The notes beneath the pieces are model-generated. The model ran no database searches and was not told the DNA's origin. It was given only the letters and a program-made list of their open reading frames with translations. Positions 1 to 5,466 of a stretch of 7,588 nucleotides of DNA are shown here, one piece after another. The stretch is from a bacterium (lineage in GTDB: Bacteria > Bacillota > Clostridia > Christensenellales > CAG-138). Where the stretch lies: the NCBI GenBank assembly GCA_029218485.1, contig JAQXRK010000207.1:1-7588 (forward strand), written 5' to 3'. A program made the translations under genes and the position numbers. Positions within the stretch are counted from its first letter, which is position 1, and each line of letters begins with the position of its first letter.

Positions 1-872
1 GCTTCCAGAATGCGCTCCGTCGAGCGGTAGTTCTGCTCCAGCCGGATGGTCTTTGTGCCGGGAAAATCCTTTTCAAATTCCAGAATATTGCGGATGTCGG
101 CGCCGCGCCAGCCGTAGATGCTCTGGTCGTCGTCGCCGACCACGCACAGGTTGTTGTGGATGGCGGCCAGCTGACGGACGATATGGTATTGCGCCATGTT
201 CGTGTCCTGGTATTCGTCCACAAGGATGTACCGAAACCGGCGCTGGTATTTCTCCAGCACCTCCGGAAAGCGTTCAAACAGTTCCAGCACCTTGAGCAGC
301 AGGTCGTCGAAGTCGAGCGCATTGTTCTGCCGCAGCGCCTTCTGGTAGCGCTGGAACACGTCGATGACCGGCTGTGCAGCGCGGGATTCGCGCAAAAACC
401 GCTCCGGATGCAGCGAGTGATTCTTTGCATCCGAAATGGCAGACGAGAGCATTCTCGGCGTATACACCTTATCGCTCAGATTGAGTTCTTTGATGATGCG
501 TCTGAGCAGCGTCTGCTGATCCGCGTCGTCATAGATGGCGAATGTGCGCTCATATCCGAGCCGCTCGATCTCCATCCGCAGAATGCGCGCGCAGCACGCG
601 TGAAACGTCAGCACCCACATGTCGCTGGCCGCGTTGCCCGTGAGCGACTGAATGCGCTCTCGCATCTCGCCGGCAGCCTTGTTGGTGAAGGTCAGCGCAA
701 GGATCTCCCAGGGGGCGGCGCCCTTTTCCGCAAGCAGATAGGCAATGCGGTGCGTGAGCACGCGCGTCTTGCCGCTGCCCGCGCCCGCAATAATGAGCAG
801 CGGGCCCTCCGTTGTGCAAACGGCTTCGCGCTGTTCCGGGTTCAGCTTTGTTAAATCCAAAATTTCACTCAT
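1..872 (-). CDS. pcrA: UvrD/PcrA-family ATP-dependent DNA helicase, N-terminal part (3' end outside window)
   Basis: Superfamily 1A 3'-to-5' DNA helicase that unwinds DNA in nucleotide excision repair, mismatch repair or plasmid replication and strips RecA or RNA polymerase from DNA; it acts in the cytoplasm. Read on the minus strand from the ATG at 872-870, it gives 290 complete codons before the window edge, out of a usual 700-750. Visible motifs in order: Q-motif region LNPEQREAV (about 10-18), Walker A GAGSGKT (30-36), motif Ia TFTNKAAGEM (61-70), motif Ib TFHACCARIL (89-98), Walker B VDEYQDT (218-224), motif III GDDDQSIYGWRGA (246-258) and motif IV LEQNYRS (278-284). Motifs V and VI lie beyond the edge. 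The start fits because the Q-motif normally begins within 10-15 residues of the PcrA N-terminus. No Shine-Dalgarno sits at a useful distance (AAGGA is 17 nt upstream). It is transcribed divergently from the gene at 990. The family is certain; PcrA rather than UvrD or another paralogue is inferred from the Gram-positive setting. Confidence 0.95.
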   Translation of the reverse strand, partial: MSEILDLTKLNPEQREAVCTTEGPLLIIAGAGSGKTRVLTHRIAYLLAEKGAAPWEILALTFTNKAAGEMRERIQSLTGNAASDMWVLTFHACCARILRMEIERLGYERTFAIYDDADQQTLLRRIIKELNLSDKVYTPRMLSSAISDAKNHSLHPERFLRESRAAQPVIDVFQRYQKALRQNNALDFDDLLLKVLELFERFPEVLEKYQRRFRYILVDEYQDTNMAQYHIVRQLAAIHNNLCVVGDDDQSIYGWRGADIRNILEFEKDFPGTKTIRLEQNYRSTERILE

Positions 873-878
873 GATAGC

Positions 879-887
879 ATTATAGCA
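879..887 (-). promoter_or_regulatory. Extended -10 promoter of the helicase gene
   Basis: On the minus strand the sequence reads TGCTATAAT, a perfect -10 hexamer (884-879) preceded by a TGn extension. No good -35 is present at 16-18 nt spacing (best is TTCGGA, 3/6), which is common for extended -10 promoters. Only six bases separate the hexamer from the helicase ATG at 872, so transcription would be expected to start on or next to the A of that ATG. The match is seen directly; promoter activity is inferred. Confidence 0.6.
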
Positions 888-902
888 TATCCTTGGCAAA
901 AT

Positions 903-917
903 CCGAAACTTTTTCGG
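903..917. repeat. Small inverted repeat CCGAAA-N3-TTTCGG between divergent promoters
   Basis: A 6-bp perfect inverted repeat with a 3-base centre. It overlaps the place where the leftward promoter would have its -35 (902-907) and ends 7 bases before the -35 of the rightward promoter (924). That position would suit an operator acting on both genes. A 6-bp repeat can occur by chance in a region this size, so a regulatory role is only a possibility. It could also form a weak RNA hairpin, but there is no T-run placed to make it a convincing terminator. Confidence 0.3.
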
Positions 918-923
918 TTTGGC

Positions 924-953
924 TTGTCAATTCTGCGTTCAACAAGCTATAAT
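924..953 (+). promoter_or_regulatory. Sigma-A type promoter for the P-loop/thrC/protease/ahcY operon
   Basis: TTGTCA (924-929, 5/6 match to TTGACA), an 18-nt spacer, then a perfect TATAAT (948-953). Transcription would begin near 959-961 and give a leader of about 30 nt before the TTG start at 990. That leader is too short for a T-box, riboswitch or attenuator, so the downstream threonine synthase does not seem to be controlled by one here. Read on the other strand, 929-924 is a perfect TTGACA, but no good leftward -10 lies 16-18 nt from it. Confidence 0.75.
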
Positions 954-976
954 AAAACCAACATCATGCAGATATT

Positions 977-981
977 GGAGG
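977..981 (+). promoter_or_regulatory. Shine-Dalgarno GGAGG that fixes a TTG start at 990
   Basis: GGAGG ends 8 nt before TTG at 990-992, ideal spacing. The upstream in-frame alternatives are poor. ATG 966 has no purine-rich site before it and leaves only a few nt of leader. TTG 924 lies inside the -35 element and so would not be in the message. Confidence 0.75.
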
Positions 982-989
982 ACACGACC

Positions 990-1409
990 TTGATAGGAGT
1001 CATTTTCGGAGAGAAAGGTACAGGGAAAACGAAGCAGCTTTTGCAGCATGCCAACCGCACCGCGGCGGGCGCAAAGGGCAGCCTGGTGTTTATCGATGAC
1101 GATAACAGCTACATGTTTGACCTCAATTCCAGCATCCGGTTTATCAATGCATCGGAGTATGGCATTGAATCGCCCAAGATGCTCTATGGGTTCCTTTGCG
1201 GTATCTCCGCGCAGGATTTTGATCTCGAATATGTGTACATCGACGGCTTCATGAATTTCGTTCGCCACGACCTTTCGTCCCTTGAAGGGCTGTTCTCCGA
1301 TCTGAAAGCGTTTTCTTCCAAACATAATGTCAACATCATCCTGAGCATCAGCGGCAACCGCAACACGCTGCCGCCGTTCATGCAGGAACTGATGCTGGAA
1401 ACCACCTGA
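990..1409 (+). CDS. Small P-loop (Walker A) ATP-binding protein of unknown function
   Basis: A 139-aa soluble protein, from the TTG at 990 chosen for the well-placed GGAGG and for the promoter just upstream. It opens directly into a beta strand and Walker A loop, GEKGTGKT (7-14, Lys13). A second strand follows, SLVFIDDD (31-38), then a Walker B-like strand VYIDGF (82-87, Asp85) and a strand NIILSIS (115-121) leading to an SGNRN turn. This order (P-loop, strand, Walker B, strand) looks like a minimal RecA/ASCE-type NTPase core. I see no arginine finger, helicase motif, DNA-binding motif, signal peptide or membrane segment, and it is about half the size of typical AAA+ or PilT/FtsK cores. It is the first gene of the apparent operon, 20 nt before thrC. 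I do not recognise a named family; small proteins of this sort may carry a loose PilT or 'ATP-binding protein' label. Nucleotide binding is likely; hydrolysis and partner are unknown. Confidence 0.8.
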   Translation: MIGVIFGEKGTGKTKQLLQHANRTAAGAKGSLVFIDDDNSYMFDLNSSIRFINASEYGIESPKMLYGFLCGISAQDFDLEYVYIDGFMNFVRHDLSSLEGLFSDLKAFSSKHNVNIILSISGNRNTLPPFMQELMLETT

Positions 1410-1429
1410 ACAGAAGGATAAGTACCCTC

Positions 1430-2893
1430 ATGAAATATTTAAGCACACGCGGCGGCGAGGCCGTTGCTGCGGCGCAGGCAATTGTACAGGGCATCTGCCC
1501 GTCCGGCGGACTGTATGTGCCGGCCTCCTTTCCACAGCTGGATGTGGAGTCGCTCTCCGCGGACTATCGGGAAACGGCCTTTGCCGTGATGTCGCGCTAT
1601 CTCACCGAGACCGACCCGGAAAAGCTGCGCGCCATGATCGCCAGCGCCTATCGCAGCTTCGATGATGAGCGGGTGACGCCCGTCCATGCCCTGACGGATC
1701 GCGAGAGCGTTCTGGAACTGTGGCATGGGCCAACGATGGCGTTTAAGGACGTGGCGCTGCAGATGCTGCCCTATCTGATGCGGGATTCCCTGCTGCTGAC
1801 GGGGGAGGATCGCCAGGTCTATATTCTCGTTGCAACATCCGGCGATACGGGCAAAGCGGCGCTCGCCGGTTTTTGCGACGTGCCGGGCACGCGCGTGCTG
1901 GTGTTCTATCCGCACGGCGGCGTTTCGCGCGCGCAGCGGCTCCAGATGGTGACGCAGGAGGGCAGCAACGTCGATGTGTGCGCGGTGCGCGGCAACTTTG
2001 ACGACGCGCAAACCGGCGTAAAGCGCATCTTTGCGGATGCCGGCGTGAACGAGGAGCTGAACCGGCTGGGCTATCGGCTCTCCAGCGCAAACTCGATCAA
2101 CTTCGGCCGCCTGCTGCCGCAGATCGTGTATTACTTTTCTTCCTACCGGGCGCTGCGGGAGTCCGGCCGCCTCGCCGCGGGCGAACCGGTGAACTTCTGT
2201 GTTCCGACTGGCAATTTCGGCGATATCCTCGCCGGTTACTATGCAAAGCGCATGGGCCTGCCCATCAACCGGCTCATCTGCGCGTCGAACCGCAACCATG
2301 TGCTGACGGATTTCTTTGAGACCGGTGTGTATAACGATCAGCGCCCGTTTTTCAAGAGCATGAGCTGTTCGATCGATATTCTGATCTCCAGCAATCTGGA
2401 ACGCCTTCTGTTTGAGCTGGCCGATCGCAATCTGGATCAGGTGCGCGGCTGGATGCAGGCGCTGTCCGAACGCGGGTGCTACAGCGTGGACAAAGCGCAG
2501 CTCACCGTGCTCAACGACATATTCGCCGCCGGTTGGTGCAGCGAGGAGGATACGCTCGAAACCATTCGGCGAACCTATAACCGGTACGGCTATCTGATGG
2601 ATCCGCATACCGCCGTTGCGCAAACGGTGTATGAGCGGTATGCCGAGGCTTCGGGCGACGCTGCGCAGACCGTGCTGCTGTCCACCGCGAACCCGTACAA
2701 GTTCGCATCCGATGTGCTGTCGGCCTTTGAAACGCCCGGTAGCGATGACTTTGAAAACGCCGACCGTCTGCATGCGCTGACGGGTATGCGGGTGCCGGCG
2801 GGCCTGTCGGAGCTTCTGAACAAGCCGGAGCGCCATACGGATGTGTGCGACCTGACGGCAATGCGGTCGCGGGTGATTGCGCCCGTCCGATGA
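1430..2893 (+). CDS. thrC: Threonine synthase
   Basis: PLP-dependent enzyme that converts O-phospho-L-homoserine and water to L-threonine and phosphate, the last step of threonine synthesis, in the cytoplasm. The 487-aa protein begins with the family's typical N-terminus (YLSTRGGE, 3-10). The PLP Schiff-base lysine is Lys106 in GPTMAFKD (100-107). A phosphate/substrate-contact segment ATSGDTGKAA (135-144) follows, then SSANSINFGRLLPQ (218-231), and the glycine-rich PLP phosphate-binding loop PTGNFGD (259-265). Near the C-terminus, DPHTAVA and STANPYKF match the fold type II ThrC family. Length and motifs fit the longer E. coli/yeast-like class rather than the short ThrC class. AAGGA at 1414-1418 precedes the ATG by 11 nt, slightly long. 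It lies 20 nt after the P-loop gene and 11 nt before the protease gene, so it is probably cotranscribed with both. No leader peptide or T-box is seen ahead of it. Confidence 0.96.
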   Translation: MKYLSTRGGEAVAAAQAIVQGICPSGGLYVPASFPQLDVESLSADYRETAFAVMSRYLTETDPEKLRAMIASAYRSFDDERVTPVHALTDRESVLELWHGPTMAFKDVALQMLPYLMRDSLLLTGEDRQVYILVATSGDTGKAALAGFCDVPGTRVLVFYPHGGVSRAQRLQMVTQEGSNVDVCAVRGNFDDAQTGVKRIFADAGVNEELNRLGYRLSSANSINFGRLLPQIVYYFSSYRALRESGRLAAGEPVNFCVPTGNFGDILAGYYAKRMGLPINRLICASNRNHVLTDFFETGVYNDQRPFFKSMSCSIDILISSNLERLLFELADRNLDQVRGWMQALSERGCYSVDKAQLTVLNDIFAAGWCSEEDTLETIRRTYNRYGYLMDPHTAVAQTVYERYAEASGDAAQTVLLSTANPYKFASDVLSAFETPGSDDFENADRLHALTGMRVPAGLSELLNKPERHTDVCDLTAMRSRVIAPVR

Positions 2894-2899
2894 AGGGAG
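2893..2899 (+). promoter_or_regulatory. Shine-Dalgarno AAGGGAG that decides the protease start
   Basis: AAGGGAG ends 5 nt before the ATG at 2905. An in-frame ATG at 2890 overlaps the thrC stop codon as ATGA, but it has only weak purine content upstream. Starting at 2905 also gives a short, basic N-terminus before the membrane segment, as expected. Confidence 0.65.
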
Positions 2900-2904
2900 A
2901 CTCC

Positions 2905-4098
2905 ATGGAAAAGCAACACAGGAATGGGAACCGGATCGTCCTGTTTGCAGCGCTGCTGATCGCCGTTGCGCTCGTATCTTCGGGGGTAACGGCGTTTCTG
3001 TGTACCCATACCGGTGCCGGTGGAGCGCTTCAACCGCTGGCACAGATGAAGGAGACCATCCAGCGCGCTTTTTTTTACTATGACGAATCGGCCAACAGCG
3101 ACGAAAAACTGGTCGACGCCGCGCTGCGCGGGATGCTGTCCAGCATTGATGACGATTATGCGCAGTATTATACGGCCGAGCAATATGCCGAGCACCTCAA
3201 GTCCAATTCCGGCGAATACAGGGGGATCGGCATCGTGATCGCCGCACCGGATGAAACCGGAAGCCGGATTCAGCGCGTCTATGCCGGCAGCCCCATGGCC
3301 GCCGCCGGCGCACAGCAGGGCGATCTCGTGCTTTCCATCAATGGAGAGCCGGTTGCCGAGCTGTCGCTCGACGACATGCTGGCGCTCTTCCATACCGATG
3401 AGACCGCAGATGTCCTGCTGCTCAGCCGCAACGGGGAAACCTTTGAAGTCTCGGTGGTGAAAGACATCATCAATGTGCCGTATGTGGAGTATGCGCTGCT
3501 TGAGGATGGGGTCGGCTATATCCGTCTCATCGGCTTTGCGGGGCATGTGGTGCAGGAAACAAAGGATGCGCTGGCCAACCTTACGGAGCAGGGCGCAGAG
3601 AAGCTGGTGCTGGACCTTCGGGATAACCCCGGCGGCAGCCTCGACGATGTGCTGGACGTCGCAGATTTGTTTCTGGAGCGCGGTCAGCTGATCGTGAGCA
3701 TTCGGTCCCGCATCGAGGAAACCGAGACCTACTACGCAAAAACCGATGCGGTTTGGAACGGCCCGGTTGTCGTCCTCATCAACGAAAACTCCGCTTCGGC
3801 TTCCGAACTGCTGTCCGGGGCGATGCAGGACCACGCGCGCGCGACGGTGGTCGGAACCCAGTCGTTCGGAAAGGGCATCGTTCAAACCTATTTTCAATTG
3901 CCCGCGAATAAGGGGTGGGTCAAGCTGACGACCGATGCGTATTATACGCCGAACGATATCTGCATCCATGGCGTCGGGATTACTCCCGATGTGGTTGTGG
4001 AGCTTCCCGAGGAATACCGCGGGGCAGCGCTGGAGTCGCTGATGCGCGAACAGGACACGCAGCTGGCGGCTGCGCTCGACATTTTGAAAGGGAATTGA
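2905..4098 (+). CDS. ctpA: S41 family C-terminal processing peptidase (CtpA/CtpB type), membrane-anchored, with PDZ domain
   Basis: Serine protease of the tail-specific (Prc/Ctp) family, which cuts exported proteins near their C-termini. The 397-aa protein has a short basic N-terminus and one hydrophobic segment (11-33), probably an uncleaved anchor that places the enzyme outside the cell membrane. A PDZ domain spans about 95-185, with the GIGI loop at 107-110 and GDLVLSINGEPV at 139-150. The S41 core includes LRDNPGG (238-244). The catalytic pair is Ser298 (middle serine of SASAS, 296-300) and Lys323 in FGKG, with Gln327. The 25-residue Ser-Lys spacing and the Lys+4 glutamine match those of Prc and Bacillus CtpB, so the enzyme looks active. 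Length is near the usual 400-480, without an obvious C-terminal peptidoglycan-binding domain. It follows thrC by 11 nt and precedes ahcY by 2 nt. The symbol is by family; CtpA and CtpB cannot be told apart here, and the substrate is unknown. Confidence 0.93.
   Translation: MEKQHRNGNRIVLFAALLIAVALVSSGVTAFLCTHTGAGGALQPLAQMKETIQRAFFYYDESANSDEKLVDAALRGMLSSIDDDYAQYYTAEQYAEHLKSNSGEYRGIGIVIAAPDETGSRIQRVYAGSPMAAAGAQQGDLVLSINGEPVAELSLDDMLALFHTDETADVLLLSRNGETFEVSVVKDIINVPYVEYALLEDGVGYIRLIGFAGHVVQETKDALANLTEQGAEKLVLDLRDNPGGSLDDVLDVADLFLERGQLIVSIRSRIEETETYYAKTDAVWNGPVVVLINENSASASELLSGAMQDHARATVVGTQSFGKGIVQTYFQLPANKGWVKLTTDAYYTPNDICIHGVGITPDVVVELPEEYRGAALESLMREQDTQLAAALDILKGN
4086..4093 (+). promoter_or_regulatory. 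Shine-Dalgarno GAAAGGGA for ahcY inside the end of the protease gene
   Basis: A purine-rich GAAAGGGA ends 7 nt before the ATG at 4101 and overlaps the last codons of the preceding gene. It supports translation of ahcY from the shared message and argues against longer in-frame starts reaching back to 3915 inside the protease gene. Confidence 0.65.
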
Positions 4099-4100
4099 GT

Positions 4101-5348
4101 ATGGAGAGTTTGATTCGTGATCCGCAGCTTGCACCGCTGGGAGAGGATAAGATTGAATGGGCGCGGCGCAACATGCCGCTTTTGGCCGGAATTGAAAAGG
4201 CCTTTCTGCGGGACAAGCCGTTTGCCGGGATGCGGGTCGCCCTGTCCATCCATCTGGAGGCGAAGACGGCCTGCCTCTGCCGCGTGCTGGCGGCCGGCGG
4301 CGCGGAGATGTTCGTCACGGGCAGCAACCCGCTGTCCACGCAGGATGATGTGGCGGCAGCGCTTGCCTCGGACGGCATGCATGTATTTGCGCGCCATGGC
4401 GCTTCGGATGCAGAATATGCCGATTGCATCCGCAAGGTCGTGGCTGCCGAGCCGGATTTGATCATCGACGATGGCGGCGACATCATGCAGATGCTGCTCG
4501 CGGAGTTCCCGGATGTTGCCAAGCGCGTGATCGGCGGCTGCGAGGAGACGACAACGGGCATCCTGCGCCTGCGCGCGCTGGAGCGCGATGGGCGCCTGCC
4601 GTTCCCGATGATCGCCGTCAATGACGCGGATTGCAAACACCTGTTCGATAACCGCTACGGCACGGGTCAGTCCGTTTTTGATGGCATCGACCGGACGACG
4701 AACCTGATCGTCGCGGGCAAGACGGTCGTTGTCGCCGGGTATGGCTGGTGCGGCAAGGGCGTGGCGATGCGCGCAAAGGGCCTGGGCGCAAAAGTGATCG
4801 TCACGGAGGTGAATCCGGTGCGGGCCATCGAGGCGGTCATGGACGGATTTTCCGTCATGCCGATGGATGAAGCAGCGCCGCTTGGCGATCTGTTTGTTAC
4901 CGTAACCGGCGATTGCGATGTAGTTGGCGAAAGCGCGTTTTCCCGCATGAAGAACGGAGCCGTGCTCTGCAACGCGGGGCATTTCGACGTGGAGGTCAAT
5001 GTCAGGCGACTGAAGGAGCTGGCTGTGGAAACACGGCAGATGAAGCCGAACATCTGTGGCTACCGGCTTTCGGACGGCCGCTGGCTGTATGTGCTGGCGG
5101 AGGGCCGGCTGGTCAATCTTGCGGCGGGCGATGGGCACCCGGTTGAGATCATGGATATGAGCTTTGCGATTCAGGCGCTTTCCACACAGTATTTGGCGAG
5201 GAGCGGCAAAGAGCTGCCCGCGCGCCTGCATGCGGTTCCCCGCGCCATTGACGAGGAGGTCGCGCGCCGCAAGCTGGATGCGCTGGGCATTTCCATCGAC
5301 ACGCTGACCGATGCGCAGCGCGCCTATCTCGCGTGCGACGCAATTTGA
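4101..5348 (+). CDS. ahcY: S-adenosylhomocysteine hydrolase family protein, short form (adenosylhomocysteinase, possibly S-inosylhomocysteine hydrolase)
   Basis: NAD-dependent hydrolase that splits S-adenosylhomocysteine into homocysteine and adenosine, recycling the by-product of SAM-dependent methylation. At 415 aa it is the short form: it lacks the roughly 40-residue insert of many bacterial enzymes and ends at DAQRAYLACDAI, without the KPDHYRY-like tail that supplies Lys/Tyr to a neighbouring subunit's NAD in long forms. Conserved residues include His51 (SIHLEAKTA), the DDGGD acid cluster (123-127), CEETTTG (147-153), Lys179, Asp183 and Asn184 in the KHLFDN segment, the Rossmann NAD loop GYGWCGKG (213-220), and His294 in NAGHFDVE. 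All main catalytic positions are therefore present. The GYGWCGKG form and length resemble archaeal and Thermotoga enzymes, a group that includes the Methanocaldococcus S-inosylhomocysteine hydrolase, so the true substrate is open. The start at ATG 4101 follows the protease stop by 2 nt with a good Shine-Dalgarno. It is the last gene of the apparent operon; no clear terminator follows. Confidence 0.93.
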   Translation: MESLIRDPQLAPLGEDKIEWARRNMPLLAGIEKAFLRDKPFAGMRVALSIHLEAKTACLCRVLAAGGAEMFVTGSNPLSTQDDVAAALASDGMHVFARHGASDAEYADCIRKVVAAEPDLIIDDGGDIMQMLLAEFPDVAKRVIGGCEETTTGILRLRALERDGRLPFPMIAVNDADCKHLFDNRYGTGQSVFDGIDRTTNLIVAGKTVVVAGYGWCGKGVAMRAKGLGAKVIVTEVNPVRAIEAVMDGFSVMPMDEAAPLGDLFVTVTGDCDVVGESAFSRMKNGAVLCNAGHFDVEVNVRRLKELAVETRQMKPNICGYRLSDGRWLYVLAEGRLVNLAAGDGHPVEIMDMSFAIQALSTQYLARSGKELPARLHAVPRAIDEEVARRKLDALGISIDTLTDAQRAYLACDAI

Positions 5349-5357
5349 AATTCCTTG

Positions 5358-5389
5358 TTTACAATTGAGGCGGAAACTGATAATATAAT
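5358..5389 (+). promoter_or_regulatory. Likely sigma-A promoter for the EF-G paralogue
   Basis: An AT-rich block in the 118-nt gap after ahcY. TTTACA (5358-5363, 5/6 to TTGACA) stands 17 nt before TAATAT (5381-5386), which has a TGn extension (5378-5380). An overlapping perfect TATAAT (5384-5389) lies 20 nt from the same -35. The exact hexamer is uncertain, but either choice gives a start near 5393-5396 and a leader of about 70 nt before ATG 5467. Readthrough from ahcY is also possible because I find no terminator between them. Confidence 0.55.
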
Positions 5390-5452
5390 CTTTGTCTATT
5401 ATGGGTTTTTCCGGCTAGGGAAAACAGTTTCATGTGTATACAAAAGCAAATT

Positions 5453-5459
5453 GAGGGGG
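5453..5459 (+). promoter_or_regulatory. Strong Shine-Dalgarno GAGGGGG for the EF-G paralogue
   Basis: GAGGGGG ends 7 nt before the ATG at 5467 and confirms that start; the P-loop then begins about 16 residues in, as expected for EF-G-like GTPases. Confidence 0.7.
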
Positions 5460-5466
5460 TACCGGA

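Noticed and set aside
156..854. A 232-codon plus-strand frame at the left end
   Set aside because: It is antisense to the helicase, whose motifs are unmistakable on the minus strand.
903..917. A LexA (SOS) box controlling the helicase
   Set aside because: CGAA and TTCG half-sites are visible but are 5 bases apart rather than the 6 of CGAAC-N4-GTTCG, and the flanking C and G of the motif are not both in place.
924..989. Longer N-terminus for the P-loop protein starting at TTG 924 or ATG 966
   Set aside because: TTG 924 is inside the -35 hexamer and ATG 966 has no ribosome site and almost no leader, while TTG 990 has GGAGG at 8 nt.
1439..3043. A 534-codon minus-strand frame opposite thrC, and similar long ones at 2590-4134 and 3942-5231
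   Set aside because: All lie opposite clearly recognised genes, cross real gene boundaries, and have low-complexity Arg/His/Ala-rich translations typical of shadow frames.
3915..4100. N-terminal extension of the SAHH family protein into the protease gene
   Set aside because: The extension lies wholly inside the protease coding sequence, has no family similarity that I can see, and ATG 4101 has a good Shine-Dalgarno and the expected N-terminus.
5407..5424. Terminator after ahcY from the TTTTCC/GGAAAA hairpin
   Set aside because: The stem has only two GC pairs and no T-run follows it, so it does not look like an intrinsic terminator.
5373..5431. GAAACTG and CAGTTTC inverted repeat flanking the EF-G paralogue promoter
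   Set aside because: A 7-bp match 45 nt apart is expected fairly often by chance in 118 bases, and the left arm would lie upstream of the transcript, so it cannot form an RNA hairpin from this promoter.
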